This document shows, one piece after another, positions 9,196 through 21,453 of a stretch of DNA of 64,000 nt. The notes under the pieces were generated by a model. That model saw only the letters and a list, made by a program, of their open reading frames with translations. It was not told the origin of the DNA and searched no databases. The DNA is from Ferrovum sp. PN-J185. Lineage in GTDB: Bacteria > Pseudomonadota > Gammaproteobacteria > Burkholderiales > Ferrovaceae. Location of the stretch: contig NZ_LQZA01000005.1 of the NCBI RefSeq assembly GCF_001581925.1, positions 1 to 64,000 on the forward strand, read 5' to 3'. How positions within the stretch are numbered: position 1 is the first letter of the stretch; each line of letters starts with the position of its first letter. A program made the position numbers and the translations under genes.

Positions 9196-11454
9196 TTAGC
9201 TGACTCCCAACTCTTCTGTTTCATCAAAACGCAATTCAACTTCTTTATCTTCATTAACATCAATGGTGACTTTACCACCGGCTGCAAGACGACCAAACAA
9301 TAACTCATCTGCCAGTGCTCGACGAATGGTATCTTGAATCAATCTTGCCATTGGTCTCGCACCCATTAATGGATCAAAGCCTTTTTCAGATAAGAACTCA
9401 CGGAGAGCATCTGTAAAGTTAGCTTCAACACGTTTCTCTTGTAATTGGTTTTCTAGTTGTAATAAGAATTTATCCACCACACGTAGAATGACACTCTTAT
9501 CAAGAGGTGCAAAAGAAATAATGGCATCTAAACGATTTCTAAATTCAGGGGTAAATAACCGTTTAATATCAGCCATTTCATCCCCTTGAGATTTGCTTTC
9601 CACAAAACCAATGGTGTTTTTAGTTAATACCTGCGCTCCTGCATTGGTGGTCATGATAATAACTGTATTTCTGAAATCTGCACGTCGTCCGTTGTTATCA
9701 GTCAAAGTGCCATGATCCATGACTTGTAATAAGATGTTGTAAATATCAGGATGGGCTTTTTCAATTTCATCAAGCAATAAAACTGAATAGGGGTGCTTAG
9801 TAATAGCCTCTGTCAGTTGCCCACCTTGATCAAACCCGACGTATCCTGGTGGCGCACCAATTAAGCGTGAAACAGCATGGGGTTCCATGTACTCAGACAT
9901 ATCAAAACGTATTAACTCCACACCAAGTGTGTACGCCAATTGTCTTGCCACCTCAGTTTTACCAACCCCAGTGGGCCCTGAAAACAAGAATGAGCCGATT
10001 GGTTTTTGCGGATTACCCAACCCACTACGTGCCATTTTGATAGCAGCAGATAATGCTTCAATGGCTTTATCTTGCCCAAACACAACCGCCTTTAAATCAC
10101 GGTCCAGTGTTTTAAGAGCACTCCTATCGTCATTAGATACATTTCTTGGAGGAATGCGGGCAATTTTTGCTACGATATCCTCAATTTCACTTTTACCAAT
10201 GACCTTACGTTGTTTTGATTTAGGTAATATTCTTTGTGCAGCTCCCGCTTCATCAATCACATCAATGGCTTTATCTGGTAAATGGCGGTCATTAATGAAC
10301 CGTGCTGATAACTCAGCTGCGGAAGACAGCGCAGTTTCCGAATAACGTACACCATGATGTTTCTCAAAACGTGATTTAAGCCCTTTGAGAATCTGTACAG
10401 TTTCTTCAATTGAAGGTTCAACCACATCAATCTTTTGAAAGCGTCTTGAGAGGGCGTGATCTTTCTCAAAAATACCACGATACTCAGTGTAAGTCGTAGC
10501 ACCTATACATCTTAAAGTACCTTTTGATAAGGCAGGTTTCAATAAATTAGAGGCATCAAGAGTACCGCCTGAGGCCGCACCCGCACCGATCAATGTATGA
10601 ATTTCATCAATAAATAAAATACTATTCGTATCTTCTTGCAGTTGTTTCAATAGCGCTTTTAGCCGTTGCTCAAAATCTCCCCGGTATTTCGTTCCAGCAA
10701 GTAAAGCCCCCATGTCTAAAGAATAAACAGTGGCTTGCGACAATACCTCAGGGATATCCCCTGACACTATTCGGGAAGCCAATCCTTCAGCTATTGCAGT
10801 TTTACCAACACCTGCTTCACCGACTAATAAAGGATTGTTTTTACGGCGACGGCATAGAACTTGAATAACTCGTTCAACTTCCTTATCACGTCCAATTAAT
10901 GGATCAATTTTACCTGCGCTAACTTGAGCGTTTAGATTTAAAGCAAAGCTAGTTAAAGCGCCAGAGGATTGACTATCCGTTTCTTGTTCATTACCGGACT
11001 CCTCTTTTTGATTTGTTCCCTGTACTTTTGCAATCCCATGAGCCACGTAATTAACTGTATCCAAACGAGTAATACCCTGTTGTTGCAGATAATAAACAGC
11101 ATGTGAATCTTTTTCACCAAAAATAGCCACCAGTACGTTGGCACCAGTAACTTCCTTTTTACCTGAAGACTGGACATGCAAAATAGCTCGTTGAATAACC
11201 CGTTGAAAACCTAGGGTAGGTTGAGTATCAACCTCATCATCACCAGGCACAATAGGGGTATGCTCTTGTACGAAACCATCCAATTCTTTCCTGAGTGTCT
11301 CGATGTCTGCGCCACAAGCGCGTAGTACATCAATCGCCGAAGGATTATCCATTAAAGCCAACAAGAGATGCTCAACAGTAATAAACTCGTGACGCTTTTG
11401 TCTGGCGTCCACGAAAGCCATATGTAAACTTACTTCTAACTCTTGAGCAATCAT
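9196..11454 (-). CDS. clpA: ClpP-associated ATP-dependent unfoldase ClpA
   Basis: ClpA unfolds substrates and feeds them to ClpP. The 752-residue protein has an N-terminal Clp repeat domain (about 1-145) and two AAA+ modules with Walker [14 protein letters not shown] and [13 protein letters not shown]. An IGF loop (NTIGFVESK) in the second module docks ClpP. The ATG at 11454 overlaps the clpS stop as ATGA, which fixes the start over the longer alternative at 11478. clpP is not in the window. Confidence 0.97.
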   Translation of the reverse strand: MIAQELEVSLHMAFVDARQKRHEFITVEHLLLALMDNPSAIDVLRACGADIETLRKELDGFVQEHTPIVPGDDEVDTQPTLGFQRVIQRAILHVQSSGKKEVTGANVLVAIFGEKDSHAVYYLQQQGITRLDTVNYVAHGIAKVQGTNQKEESGNEQETDSQSSGALTSFALNLNAQVSAGKIDPLIGRDKEVERVIQVLCRRRKNNPLLVGEAGVGKTAIAEGLASRIVSGDIPEVLSQATVYSLDMGALLAGTKYRGDFEQRLKALLKQLQEDTNSILFIDEIHTLIGAGAASGGTLDASNLLKPALSKGTLRCIGATTYTEYRGIFEKDHALSRRFQKIDVVEPSIEETVQILKGLKSRFEKHHGVRYSETALSSAAELSARFINDRHLPDKAIDVIDEAGAAQRILPKSKQRKVIGKSEIEDIVAKIARIPPRNVSNDDRSALKTLDRDLKAVVFGQDKAIEALSAAIKMARSGLGNPQKPIGSFLFSGPTGVGKTEVARQLAYTLGVELIRFDMSEYMEPHAVSRLIGAPPGYVGFDQGGQLTEAITKHPYSVLLLDEIEKAHPDIYNILLQVMDHGTLTDNNGRRADFRNTVIIMTTNAGAQVLTKNTIGFVESKSQGDEMADIKRLFTPEFRNRLDAIISFAPLDKSVILRVVDKFLLQLENQLQEKRVEANFTDALREFLSEKGFDPLMGARPMARLIQDTIRRALADELLFGRLAAGGKVTIDVNEDKEVELRFDETEELGVS

Positions 11455-11765
11455 GATCCAATTTCCTCCATGACACACTGCAAAGGGTGTTGATTTTGTT
11501 TGGCAAAATCTAGCACTTTCTTTACTTTAGTGGCTGCTAAATCACGCGGATAAGTTCCGCAAATTCCTCTACCCTCTGTATGAACTTTTAACATAATTCG
11601 GGTAGCCGTTTCCATATCTAATGAAAAAAATTTTTGTAATACTTGAATAACAAATTCCATCGGGGTGTAATCATCATTTAACAATATGACATTAAAAAGC
11701 GAGGGTGGTTTCGCTTTGTTTTTTTGTTTATCTACCAATAATTGATCTTGATTTTTAGTTACCAT
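11451..11765 (-). CDS. clpS: ATP-dependent Clp protease adaptor ClpS
   Basis: This 104-residue N-end-rule adaptor binds proteins with N-terminal bulky residues and delivers them to ClpA. Conserved [15 protein letters not shown], the pocket helix and [11 protein letters not shown] are present, with the usual flexible charged N-terminus. It is translationally coupled to clpA by a 4-bp overlap. Confidence 0.96.
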   Translation of the reverse strand: MVTKNQDQLLVDKQKNKAKPPSLFNVILLNDDYTPMEFVIQVLQKFFSLDMETATRIMLKVHTEGRGICGTYPRDLAATKVKKVLDFAKQNQHPLQCVMEEIGS

Positions 11766-11909
11766 ATTATTTGTAATACTAAGAACGATTTAAGCTGTGT
11801 TTGTAGGTTAAATAAGTCTAAACTATTTTTCGAATAATTAATAATTGTGGTTAAGACGCATCATTTCAAGTGGTAAATTGTCTTTTTATGCAAAAAAAAC
11901 CTTAAACAC

Positions 11910-11937
11910 TTGACTTTTCTGATAAAACGCGTAAAAA
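11910..11937 (+). promoter_or_regulatory. Probable promoter of the cold-shock gene
   Basis: TTGACT at 11910-11915 and TAAAAA at 11932-11937, separated by 16 bp, resemble a sigma-70 promoter. Transcription would then start near 11944 and give a leader of about 109 nt, typical of cold-shock mRNAs. Assigned by eye. Confidence 0.45.
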
Positions 11938-11943
11938 GATACG

Positions 11944-12052
11944 TGGAAGTTTGGTAACAAGAAGTCTGCATCACCGGTATTGCCGTTTGCTGGCCTTGAT
12001 ATTCAAACTGTGTTCAAGGCTCTTGAGAGCATATTTTTGAAGGAAAGCAAAC
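11944..12052 (+). promoter_or_regulatory. Structured 5' leader of the cold-shock gene
   Basis: The leader holds a perfect 7-bp inverted repeat, GCCTTGA at 11993-11999 with TCAAGGC at 12014-12020. A second pairing, GCTCT/AGAGC at 12019-12030, overlaps it by two bases, so the two stems compete. A GAAGGAAA ribosome binding site follows at about 12040-12047. Cold-shock leaders of other bacteria act as RNA thermosensors; that role here is inference from position and structure. The rest of 11766-11909 shows no gene. Confidence 0.45.
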
Positions 12053-12256
12053 ATGGCAACAGGTACAGTTAAGTGGTTCAACGATTCTAAGGGTTATGGT
12101 TTTATTACACCCGATGATGGTAGCGAAGATCTTTTCGCACACTTCTCAGCAATTCAAATGGGTGGATTTAAAACCCTCAAAGAAGGTCAAAAAGTGTCTT
12201 TTGAAGTCACTCAAGGCCCAAAAGGAAAACAGGCTTCTAACATTCAAGCTGCCTAA
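12053..12256 (+). CDS. Cold-shock protein, CspA family
   Basis: A 67-residue single cold-shock domain that binds single-stranded nucleic acid and acts as an RNA chaperone. RNP1 (KGYGFITPD) and RNP2 (DLFAHFSAI) are both intact. A good ribosome binding site precedes the ATG and a strong terminator follows. It is monocistronic. Which paralogue this is (cspA, cspD-like or other) cannot be decided from one gene. Confidence 0.95.
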   Translation: MATGTVKWFNDSKGYGFITPDDGSEDLFAHFSAIQMGGFKTLKEGQKVSFEVTQGPKGKQASNIQAA

Positions 12257-12288
12257 TATCAGCTGAATCTAAAAATTTAGTTTCCAAG

Positions 12289-12316
12289 AAAAAGCGGCGT
12301 TTAACGCCGCTTTTTT
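12289..12316 (+). terminator. Intrinsic terminator of the cold-shock gene
   Basis: GCGGCG at 12294-12299, loop TTTAA, CGCCGC at 12305-12310, followed by six T. A matching A-run precedes the stem, so it can also terminate the converging icd transcript. Confidence 0.92.
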
Positions 12317-12339
12317 ATTGCTAGTGATGCCATAAATAA

Positions 12340-13578
12340 TTACATTTGATTTATCATGGCTTGGCCAAATCCTGAACAGGATAATTGTGTTGCACCATCC
12401 ATTAATCGAGCAAAATCATAGGTGACAGTCTTGGCTGCTATTGTTTTTTCCATGGCATGAATAATTAAGTCTGCTGCCTCTACCCAGCCCATATGTCTTA
12501 GCATCATTTCAGCTGATAGTATCAATGAACCAGGGTTAACATAATCCTTGCCTGCATATTTTGGTGCTGTACCATGGGTCGCTTCAAACATAGCAACGGT
12601 ATCAGATAAATTTGCTCCTGGAGCAATACCAATCCCCCCAACCTGTGCAGCAAGAGCGTCGGAAATGTAATCTCCATTTAAATTCATGGTAGCAATCACA
12701 TCATACTCATCAGGGCGTAATAAAATCTGTTGTAAAAAGGCATCTGCAATCACATCTTTGATAATGATACCGTTAGGTAACTTCATCCAAGGACCACCAT
12801 CAAGAAGCTCTGCCCCGAACTCTTTTTTACACAAGGCATAAGCCCAGTTTTTAAAAGCGCCTTCAGTGTATTTCATGATATTACCTTTATGCACAATGGT
12901 AACTGAGCGACGGTTGTTATCAATGGCATACTGAATGGCTTTACGCATCAATCTCTCAGTTCCCTCTTCTGACACGGGTTTGATACCAATTCCTGAGGTT
13001 GCCGGAAAACGAATAGCTGTTACTTTCATTTCTTTTTGTAAGAAATCAATAACTTTCTTAGCTTCAGGCGACTCGGCTTCCCATTCGATACCCGCGTAAA
13101 TGTCTTCAGAGTTTTCTCTAAAAATCACCATATTGGTTTTATGAGGCTCTTTCACTGGACTAGGGACACCGGTAAACCAACGCACGGGGCGCAAACAAAC
13201 ATACAGGTCTAATTGCTGGCGTAGTGCTACGTTGATAGAGCGAATACCGCCTCCTACAGGAGTAGTCAATGGCCCTTTAATTGACACCACATAGTCTCTA
13301 ACAGCATCAAGTGTCTCCTCTGGCAACCAGACGTTATCGCCATACACACGTACAGACTTTTCTCCTGCATAGACCTCCATCCAAGAAATCTTTCTTTTTC
13401 CACCGTAACTCTTCTCAACCGCCGCATCAACGACCGCTTTCATTACCGGAGTGATATCAACCCCTGTTCCATCGCCCTCAAGGAAAGGAATGATTGGCTG
13501 ATCGGGTACATTTAGGGAACCATTTGAATTTACAGTGATTTTTTCGCCTACAGTAGGGATTTTAATATGCTGATACAT
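12340..13578 (-). CDS. icd: NADP-dependent isocitrate dehydrogenase
   Basis: Oxidises isocitrate to 2-oxoglutarate in the TCA cycle and competes with isocitrate lyase for substrate. From ATG 13578 (GGAGG upstream) it is 412 residues, close to the E. coli enzyme. Seen are [11 protein letters not shown], the substrate loop [23 protein letters not shown], and [23 protein letters not shown]. The Ser of the regulatory loop (RSINVALR) is the position phosphorylated by AceK in enterobacteria; no aceK is visible here. The ORF could extend to 13650, but the ribosome binding site favours the shorter form. Confidence 0.96.
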   Translation of the reverse strand: MYQHIKIPTVGEKITVNSNGSLNVPDQPIIPFLEGDGTGVDITPVMKAVVDAAVEKSYGGKRKISWMEVYAGEKSVRVYGDNVWLPEETLDAVRDYVVSIKGPLTTPVGGGIRSINVALRQQLDLYVCLRPVRWFTGVPSPVKEPHKTNMVIFRENSEDIYAGIEWEAESPEAKKVIDFLQKEMKVTAIRFPATSGIGIKPVSEEGTERLMRKAIQYAIDNNRRSVTIVHKGNIMKYTEGAFKNWAYALCKKEFGAELLDGGPWMKLPNGIIIKDVIADAFLQQILLRPDEYDVIATMNLNGDYISDALAAQVGGIGIAPGANLSDTVAMFEATHGTAPKYAGKDYVNPGSLILSAEMMLRHMGWVEAADLIIHAMEKTIAAKTVTYDFARLMDGATQLSCSGFGQAMINQM

Positions 13579-13707
13579 GACAGATAATCCTCCAAAATAA
13601 AAAAAAGCTTGTGTCCTATGTCTTATATATGATATATCTTTACTTACCACTTCGGGTAGGAAAAAGTGAACATTATTTCCAACCCACTATTGTACAAGGA
13701 TAGTGAC

Positions 13708-14187
13708 ATGATCAATACCGCTGATTTGTGTGATGAATTAGGTGATCGCGCTTTAGTCGCTGACCCTATCTTCTACAATTACGGTGGTTCGACATCATTT
13801 CATGGTCAAATTGCGACAGTGAAAGTGTTCGAAGACAATACTCTCGTGCGCGCCACCCTGGAAACCCCGGGGCATGGCCGTGTATTAGTGGTTGACGGGG
13901 GCGGATCCCTCCGTTGCGCTTTGGTTGGTGATCAATTAGCTGAATTGGCCATCACGCAAGGCTGGGCAGGAATCATTGTTTATGGCTGTATAAGAGATTC
14001 AGAGGCCATTGCCAATATGCCCATCGGATTACAAGCAATAGGGACACACCCACGTAAATCCGTTAAAAAAGGAGAAGGGACTGCTGCAATACCTGTTACG
14101 TTCGCCGGTATTACCTTTACCCCTGGTAACTGGGTAGTAGCTGATGAAGATGGAATTGTGGTTTGTGTTAATTCTCCGCTGGAATAA
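13708..14187 (+). CDS. rraA: RraA-family protein (RNase E inhibitor / oxoacid aldolase fold)
   Basis: A 159-residue RraA-like protein starting [13 protein letters not shown], with AAGGA upstream; a longer start at 13666 is less likely. Conserved are [31 protein letters not shown] and [12 protein letters not shown]. coli RraA binds RNase E and inhibits it. Relatives with an Arg-Asp pair (present here as IRD) are divalent-metal hydroxy-oxoacid aldolases/oxaloacetate decarboxylases, so either role is possible. It lies 30 bp upstream of aceA in the same orientation and diverges from icd. Confidence 0.85.
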   Translation: MINTADLCDELGDRALVADPIFYNYGGSTSFHGQIATVKVFEDNTLVRATLETPGHGRVLVVDGGGSLRCALVGDQLAELAITQGWAGIIVYGCIRDSEAIANMPIGLQAIGTHPRKSVKKGEGTAAIPVTFAGITFTPGNWVVADEDGIVVCVNSPLE

Positions 14188-14217
14188 CCGTCAATCTTAA
14201 TACTTTGGAGATATAAA

Positions 14218-15495
14218 ATGAGCGTTGAAGCAGAAATTCAAAAACTAAAAAAAGACTGGGCAGAAAATCCTCGTTGGAATGGCGTAAAACGCCCCTACAG
14301 CGCTGAGGATGTTGTCCGCTTAAGAGGAAGTTTGCAAATTGAACACACACTAGCCCGTCGTGGAGCCGAAAAACTCTGGCACAGCTGTACCACAGAACCC
14401 TATGTCAATTCTCTTGGCGCCTTAACAGGTAATCAAGCCATGCAACAAGTCAAAGCTGGCTTAAAAGCAATTTATCTATCAGGCTGGCAAGTAGCAGGTG
14501 ACGCCAATGATTCTCTACAAATGTATCCAGACCAGAGTTTGTATGCAGTCAGCTCAGTGCCAACTGTTGTAAAACGTATCAACAACACCTTACGTCGTGC
14601 TGATCAATTGCATTTCGCTGAAGGGAATACCAACATTGATTGGTATGTACCCATCGTTGCTGATGCAGAGGCAGGCTTTGGTGGTGTATTAAATGCACAC
14701 GAACTGATGAAAGCCATGATTGAAGCAGGAGCCGCCGGCGTTCACTTTGAAGATCAATTGGCGGCAGCGAAAAAATGTGGCCACTTAGGCGGAAAAGTAT
14801 TAGTTCCAACTCAAGAGGCGGTACAAAAACTTGTAGCTGCTCGTTTGGCTGCTGATATTATGGGTGTTCCCACTGTTTTATTAGCAAGAACAGATGCAGA
14901 GGCTGCTAATTTGCTTACCTCAGATGTTGATCCGAGAGATAAACCATTTTGTACTGGTGAGAGAACCTCAGAGGGTTTCTATCGCGTAAGAAACGGCCTA
15001 GAAGCCTCTATTGCACGCGGCATTGCCTATGCTGAAGTAGCTGATATGGTTTGGTGTGAGACCGGCAAACCCGATTTAGAGTTCGCCCGTCAGTTCGCAG
15101 AAGCCATTCGTAAAGTGTATCCAAACAAAATGCTGGCCTACAACTGCTCACCTTCCTTTAACTGGAAAAAGCATTTAGATGATGCCACTATTGCCAAATT
15201 CCAACGTGAATTAGGTGCGATGGGTTATAAATTCCAGTTTATTACACTAGCCGGCTTCCATTCCTTGAACTATGGTATGTATGATCTTGCTCATGGTTAC
15301 GCACGTGACGGCATGACATCTTATGTTAAGCTTCAAGAAGCAGAATTTGCAGCAGAAAAAATTGGTTACACCGCAACACGTCACCAACGTGAAGTGGGTA
15401 CAGGTTATTTTGATGAGGTAACACAAGTAATCCAGGGGGGGGAGTCATCTACTACAGCGCTCACCGGTTCTACCGAAGAAGAGCAGTTTCATTAA
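14218..15495 (+). CDS. aceA: Isocitrate lyase
   Basis: Splits isocitrate into glyoxylate and succinate, the first glyoxylate-shunt step. The 425 residues contain the catalytic cysteine loop KKCGHLGGK, the metal-binding [18 protein letters not shown] and a C-terminal TGYFDEVT segment. GGAG precedes the ATG. The following terminator separates it from aceB. Confidence 0.97.
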   Translation: MSVEAEIQKLKKDWAENPRWNGVKRPYSAEDVVRLRGSLQIEHTLARRGAEKLWHSCTTEPYVNSLGALTGNQAMQQVKAGLKAIYLSGWQVAGDANDSLQMYPDQSLYAVSSVPTVVKRINNTLRRADQLHFAEGNTNIDWYVPIVADAEAGFGGVLNAHELMKAMIEAGAAGVHFEDQLAAAKKCGHLGGKVLVPTQEAVQKLVAARLAADIMGVPTVLLARTDAEAANLLTSDVDPRDKPFCTGERTSEGFYRVRNGLEASIARGIAYAEVADMVWCETGKPDLEFARQFAEAIRKVYPNKMLAYNCSPSFNWKKHLDDATIAKFQRELGAMGYKFQFITLAGFHSLNYGMYDLAHGYARDGMTSYVKLQEAEFAAEKIGYTATRHQREVGTGYFDEVTQVIQGGESSTTALTGSTEEEQFH

Positions 15496-15525
15496 TTAAT
15501 TAGTCTGAGTAGATGAAGTAGGTGG

Positions 15526-15563
15526 AAATCCTACCTTGGCGATCCTGAGGTAGGATTTTTTTT
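15526..15563 (+). terminator. Intrinsic terminator of aceA
   Basis: AAATCCTACCT and AGGTAGGATTT pair as a perfect 11-bp stem around an 11-base loop, followed by a run of eight T. Confidence 0.93.
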
Positions 15564-15637
15564 GAACCTTTCCTGTCTTATCAGTTTACCTTATACTTAT
15601 ATGTTGCTTGAACTTATCGTTTTTGAATGAGGCTATT

Positions 15638-17239
15638 ATGAACGCACCCGCTTGGCCACAAGGCCTTACTATTACTGCACCGATTCACCCTGATTATGAG
15701 TCAATCTTAACCCCTGATGCATTGGCTTTCCTAGCCAATTTAAGTCGTCAATTTGAACCACGTCGCCAAGAATTGTTGGCACAGCGCGAACAACGTCAAA
15801 AAGAGTTTGACCAAGGCGTGCGCCCTGATTTTAACCCACAAACAGCCCACATTCGCTCTGGTGACTGGAAGGTAGCACCTTGCCCTGCCGATATCCAAGA
15901 TCGACGAGTTGAAATCACAGGTCCTACCGACAGAAAAATGGTTATTAATGCCCTTAATTCTGGCGCTAAGGTTTTCATGGCGGACTTTGAAGACTCCACC
16001 ACCCCAACTTGGGATAATTCCGTACGAGGCCAAATTAACATTCGTGATGCAGTTAACCGTACCATTGATTTTACTAGCCCTGAAGGCAAGCAGTACAAAC
16101 TAAGTGATAAACCCGCTGTGTTATTTGTTCGTCCACGCGGATGGCATTTAAATGAAAAACATATTCTGATTGATGGTAAGCCGATCTCAGGGGGTATTTT
16201 TGATTTTGCCTTGTACTTCTTCCACAACGCTAAAAATCTCTTAGCACGCGGCAGTGGTCCTTACTTTTATCTTCCTAAAATGGAAAGTCACCTTGAAGCC
16301 CGTTTATGGAATGATATATTTGTCGCAGCACAACAGGCTATTGGACTCCCAGTGGGAACAATTAAAGCGACTGTGCTCATTGAAACAGTGCTTGCTACCT
16401 TTGAAATGGATGAAATTCTTTATGAATTAAGAGATCACAGCGCTGGACTTAACTCCGGACGTTGGGATTATATTTTTAGCTGTATTAAAAAATTCCGTAA
16501 AGACCCGAATTTCATTTTAGCTGACCGTAACTTAGTTACGATGACCTCTCCTTTTATGCGTGCTTATGCGCTTCTTTTAGTTAAGACTTGTCACAAACGT
16601 GGTGCGTTTGCAATGGGTGGGATGGCAGCACAGATTCCAATCAAGAACAACGAAGCTGCCAATAACGCTGCGCTAACCAAAGTGCGTGAAGATAAAACTC
16701 GTGAAGCAACCGACGGCTACGATGGTACATGGGTCGCTCATCCTGGCTTAGTGCCAGTGGCAATGGAAGTATTCAACCAACATATGACCACTCCTAATCA
16801 AATCTCACGTCAGCGTGATGATGTGAATAGTAGCGCACAGGATCTGCTTAACTTCGCTCCTCGTGGCCCAATTACCGAGGAAGGTTTGCGGATGAATATT
16901 AATATTGGCCTTCAGTACCTTGGTGCTTGGCTTGCTGGCGTAGGGTGTGTTCCGATTCATAATCTAATGGAAGATGCTGCTACAGCAGAAATTTCACGCG
17001 CACAAATTTGGCAATGGATTCGCTCTCCTCATGGCGTATTAGCCGACGGACGTAAAGTGACTAACGAGCTGTTCCGTGAATTACTTCCCTCTGAACTCAA
17101 CAAGATCAAAGAAGAATTGGGTGACGCGCAATACGCTAAAGGGAAATATGATGACGCTGCGAAAATGTTTGATGAGCTAACCACTTCAGACGACTTCGTT
17201 GAGTTCCTCACTCTCCCAGGTTATGACTATATTGACTAA
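15638..17239 (+). CDS. aceB: Malate synthase A
   Basis: Condenses glyoxylate with acetyl-CoA to malate, completing the shunt. Chosen start ATG 15638 (TGAGG six bases upstream) gives 533 residues, the usual length of isoform A; a TTG at 15608 is an alternative. Typical segments are [28 protein letters not shown] and the catalytic region [20 protein letters not shown]. It is transcribed separately from rraA-aceA, with terminators on both sides. Confidence 0.97.
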   Translation: MNAPAWPQGLTITAPIHPDYESILTPDALAFLANLSRQFEPRRQELLAQREQRQKEFDQGVRPDFNPQTAHIRSGDWKVAPCPADIQDRRVEITGPTDRKMVINALNSGAKVFMADFEDSTTPTWDNSVRGQINIRDAVNRTIDFTSPEGKQYKLSDKPAVLFVRPRGWHLNEKHILIDGKPISGGIFDFALYFFHNAKNLLARGSGPYFYLPKMESHLEARLWNDIFVAAQQAIGLPVGTIKATVLIETVLATFEMDEILYELRDHSAGLNSGRWDYIFSCIKKFRKDPNFILADRNLVTMTSPFMRAYALLLVKTCHKRGAFAMGGMAAQIPIKNNEAANNAALTKVREDKTREATDGYDGTWVAHPGLVPVAMEVFNQHMTTPNQISRQRDDVNSSAQDLLNFAPRGPITEEGLRMNINIGLQYLGAWLAGVGCVPIHNLMEDAATAEISRAQIWQWIRSPHGVLADGRKVTNELFRELLPSELNKIKEELGDAQYAKGKYDDAAKMFDELTTSDDFVEFLTLPGYDYID

Positions 17240-17280
17240 AAAATAATACGTTTATTAGTCAACTTGCGTTAACATAATAT

Positions 17281-17310
17281 GGGGTGTCTTATAGGCACCC
17301 CAGATTTTTT
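17281..17310 (+). terminator. Intrinsic terminator of aceB
   Basis: GGGGTG and CACCCC pair around a nine-base loop, followed by AGATTTTTT. Confidence 0.85.
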
Positions 17311-17332
17311 GTAAGATAAGAAAGGAGTTGTC

Positions 17333-17587
17333 ATGAGAATCGTATCTCTAATATCAGTTGTAGTTAGTGTCCTCTCTGTTAATGTATTTGCAGCAGATGC
17401 TCTACCCGCTCAACCCAGTAACGCACCAATGCAACAAATGCCCCTAGCAAGTCCTGCTCCACAGCCTGCTAACGCTGCCATGGATAATAGCGAAGCGAAG
17501 CCTAAAAAACACCATAAACAAAGTAAAGCTCACCATGCTAGTAAAGCAGTTAAAAAGCACCATAAAAAACATAAACATAACTCATAA
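17333..17587 (+). CDS. Small secreted His/Lys-rich protein
   Basis: An 84-residue protein with a clear signal peptide (MRIVSLISVVVSVLSVNVFA, cleavage before ADAL), a Pro/Gln/Met/Ala-rich middle and a C-terminal tail of repeated KHHK/HHASK/KKHHKKHK. A strong AGGAG lies before the ATG. The composition suggests a periplasmic or secreted cationic protein that could bind metal or buffer protons, as in acid-shock-like small proteins. I recognise no family. It lies 18 bp upstream of mnmA and may share its transcript. Confidence 0.8.
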   Translation: MRIVSLISVVVSVLSVNVFAADALPAQPSNAPMQQMPLASPAPQPANAAMDNSEAKPKKHHKQSKAHHASKAVKKHHKKHKHNS

Positions 17588-17605
17588 GTACAGATCAGTC
17601 TTATC

Positions 17606-18655
17606 ATGACAAAACGTGTCATAGTTGGGATGTCAGGTGGCGTAGATTCCTCCGTCACCGCCCTACTGTTAAAAAAACAAGGTTACGAAGTTATTGGTCT
17701 TTTCATGAAAAACTGGGAAGACGATGAAGAGTGTAATGCCAGAGAAGATTTAGTTGACGCCGCATCCGTGGCAGATCTTCTGGGTATTGAGATTGAAGCG
17801 GTCAATTTTTCGCAAGAATATCAAGAGCGTGTCTTCCAAAACTTTCTCACTGAATACCGTGCAGGGCGTACACCGAACCCTGATATTTTATGTAACTCAG
17901 AAATTAAGTTTAAGGCCTTTTTAGATCACGCCTATTCTCTTGGTGCAGACTATATTGCGACAGGACACTATGCTCGAGTCCGCGAAGTAAACGGTCAATT
18001 CCAACTATTAAAGGGGTTAGACCCGAGTAAAGATCAAAGTTATTTTTTATATCGTCTCAACCAAAACCAATTAAAAAATACATTATTTCCAGTGGGTGAA
18101 CTCCATAAAAGCCAAGTTCGTGAGATTGCCAAAGAAGCAGGTCTTCCCACAGCCACCAAAAAAGACTCCACAGGAATTTGTTTTATTGGTGAACGCCCCT
18201 TTAGAGAGTTTTTACAACGCTATTTACCGAAAGAACCAGGACCGATGATGACTCCTGACGGGAAAGAAGTGGGGATACATCAAGGCTTAATGTATTACAC
18301 CATTGGTCAACGCCAAGGTCTAGGGATTGGTGGTGCAGGAGAACCGTGGTTTGTTGCAGATAAAATTGTAGAAACAAACACTTTAATTGTTGTGCAAGGC
18401 CATAATCATTCATTATTACTGAAACAGAATCTGGACGCTCAAGATATATCTTGGATTAGTGGGATGCCCCCCGCAAATGACCACGCTTTAAGTGCTAAAA
18501 CTCGCTATCGTCAACAGGACGCAACGTGTCATTTAACCAATAGCAGTGACGGTTTTAGTTTATCTTTCACAGAACCTCAGTGGGCCATTACACCCGGTCA
18601 ATCTGCTGTAGTGTATAGTAATGAAATATGCCTTGGTGGAGGAATAATTAAATAA
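17606..18655 (+). CDS. mnmA: tRNA-specific 2-thiouridylase
   Basis: Thiolates U34 in tRNA-Lys, -Glu and -Gln using sulfur from the IscS relay. This 349-residue enzyme has the PP-loop [15 protein letters not shown], the first catalytic Cys in [12 protein letters not shown] and the second in [12 protein letters not shown]. The C-terminal barrel ends [13 protein letters not shown]. Confidence 0.97.
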   Translation: MTKRVIVGMSGGVDSSVTALLLKKQGYEVIGLFMKNWEDDEECNAREDLVDAASVADLLGIEIEAVNFSQEYQERVFQNFLTEYRAGRTPNPDILCNSEIKFKAFLDHAYSLGADYIATGHYARVREVNGQFQLLKGLDPSKDQSYFLYRLNQNQLKNTLFPVGELHKSQVREIAKEAGLPTATKKDSTGICFIGERPFREFLQRYLPKEPGPMMTPDGKEVGIHQGLMYYTIGQRQGLGIGGAGEPWFVADKIVETNTLIVVQGHNHSLLLKQNLDAQDISWISGMPPANDHALSAKTRYRQQDATCHLTNSSDGFSLSFTEPQWAITPGQSAVVYSNEICLGGGIIK

Positions 18656-18696
18656 TCCTAAACCAGACGGGATAGTTGTTAAATGATTTAAAAAAC

Positions 18697-18728
18697 CAAA
18701 AGCCATTGTTAGTCAACAATGGCTTTTT
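18697..18728. terminator. Bidirectional terminator between mnmA and the GST gene
   Basis: AAAAGCCATTGTT and AACAATGGCTTTTT form a long stem with a four-base loop, with T-runs in both directions, between converging genes. Confidence 0.93.
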
Positions 18729-18742
18729 GCTTAATTACCTGA

Positions 18743-19354
18743 TTAACCTTGCGGTGGGGTATCTTGAAAGGATTTACGTTGAGCTAATTTAGTAACCAAA
18801 CGATCTAAGTTAGGATACTGTTTTCTCCAATTATGATTTGGGAAACGAAATTCTATCCATAATAGAGCAGAACCAACAGAAATATCTGCCAATGTGAAAG
18901 CATCACCCTGACACCAATTTTTTTCACCTAACTGTTGCGACATGTAAGCCATGGCGCGGTCAACCTTGCTCTGTTGTTTATCAATCCAAGCTTGTGAACG
19001 TTCAGCTGGATTATCACGACGAGTTTCCAGTAAAACTAATACGGCTGCATCTAACAATCCATCTGACAAGGCCTCCCAACGCTTCACTAACATACGCTGA
19101 TGTCTGTCTTCAGGAATTAAATGACCAACAGGATTTAATCCCTCTAGATAATCAACAATGACAGCCGAGTCAAATATCAAGGTACCATCATCAAGTTCTA
19201 AGGCAGGGACTTTACCTAAGGGATTTACGCCATCAATCATTGGTGGATTGCCGGTTAAATAACCCTGCTCAAGGTTAAAATCAATTTTTTTCTCAATTAA
19301 AGTTACTCTTACTTTTCTGACATAGGGACTTGTTACTGAACCATATAATTTCAT
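18743..19354 (-). CDS. Glutathione S-transferase family protein
   Basis: A 203-residue protein with an N-terminal thioredoxin-fold domain (MKLYGSVTSPYVRKVRV, NPLGKVPALELDDGTLIFDS) and a C-terminal helical domain with DAFTLADISVGSAL. It most resembles the YibF-type bacterial GSTs; substrate unknown. AAGGA precedes the ATG. It follows purB by 17 bp, so the two are probably co-transcribed. Confidence 0.9.
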   Translation of the reverse strand: MKLYGSVTSPYVRKVRVTLIEKKIDFNLEQGYLTGNPPMIDGVNPLGKVPALELDDGTLIFDSAVIVDYLEGLNPVGHLIPEDRHQRMLVKRWEALSDGLLDAAVLVLLETRRDNPAERSQAWIDKQQSKVDRAMAYMSQQLGEKNWCQGDAFTLADISVGSALLWIEFRFPNHNWRKQYPNLDRLVTKLAQRKSFQDTPPQG

Positions 19355-19371
19355 TTTATTTCCTTAAAAAG

Positions 19372-20742
<1,371 letters not shown>

Positions 20743-20785
20743 TTATGCCTAAATAGAAAAACTGACAATAAAAATAAGTATAAAG

Positions 20786-21442
20786 TTACTTTTTCTTCAT
20801 GTGCATACGTGCTTTTAAACCCGCGTACATGATTGGAATTAAAGTAACCGCTACAATACTAAGTATAACTAATGTCAGGTGCCCCTTAATAAAAGGAACG
20901 TTACCAAAATAGTAACCAGCCACAAGCAGTGAGCTGACCCACAATACCGCACCGATTGCATTAAACAAATAAAAACGTTGATGGGTCATATCCCCTACTC
21001 CCGCGACAAAAGGGGCGAAAGTACGTAGTAGTGGAACAAACCTGGAAATAACAACTGTTTTACCTCCATGTTTTTCATAAAAGGCATGGGCACTAGCTAA
21101 ATGATGAGGGTTAAACCAACGAGATTTTTCCCAATGAAAAACCTTAGGGCCAATAAAACGACCAATTTGAAAGTTAACAGCATTTCCCAAAAACGCCGCT
21201 AACGATAACACTAACAATAAGTCAGGTAGTCTTAAACCGTGACTATTAGCAGACCCCATCGCAGCTACTGCTCCCGCGACAAAAAGAAGTGAGTCGCCTG
21301 GTAAAAACGGAAAAATAACTAATCCTGTCTCACAAAATATAATAAGAAATAAAATCCCGTACACTGCAGGCCCATAGGTTGAACTGGCATCGATCAGATG
21401 ACTATCCAGGTGCGCTATGTAAGAAAATAAATGACTGATCAC
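20786..21442 (-). CDS. DedA-family membrane protein
   Basis: A 218-residue polytopic inner-membrane protein of the DedA/VTT family, whose studied members recycle undecaprenyl-phosphate or move lipids. Visible are FCETGLVIFPFLPGDSLLF, the GRFIGPK segment, and SRFVPLLRTFAPFVAGVGDM with the conserved Arg residues. The start is GTG, 11 bp after secF, so it is probably the last gene of the queA-tgt-yajC-secD-secF transcript or runs on toward purB. Confidence 0.92.
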   Translation of the reverse strand: MISHLFSYIAHLDSHLIDASSTYGPAVYGILFLIIFCETGLVIFPFLPGDSLLFVAGAVAAMGSANSHGLRLPDLLLVLSLAAFLGNAVNFQIGRFIGPKVFHWEKSRWFNPHHLASAHAFYEKHGGKTVVISRFVPLLRTFAPFVAGVGDMTHQRFYLFNAIGAVLWVSSLLVAGYYFGNVPFIKGHLTLVILSIVAVTLIPIMYAGLKARMHMKKK

Positions 21443-21453
21443 TCAAGCAACCA

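Noticed and set aside
9887-10345. 152-codon open frame opposite clpA
   Set aside because: It lies entirely antisense to conserved AAA+ coding sequence and its translation has no recognisable motif. Other long antisense frames (aceB, secD, ccmF regions) were rejected for the same reason.
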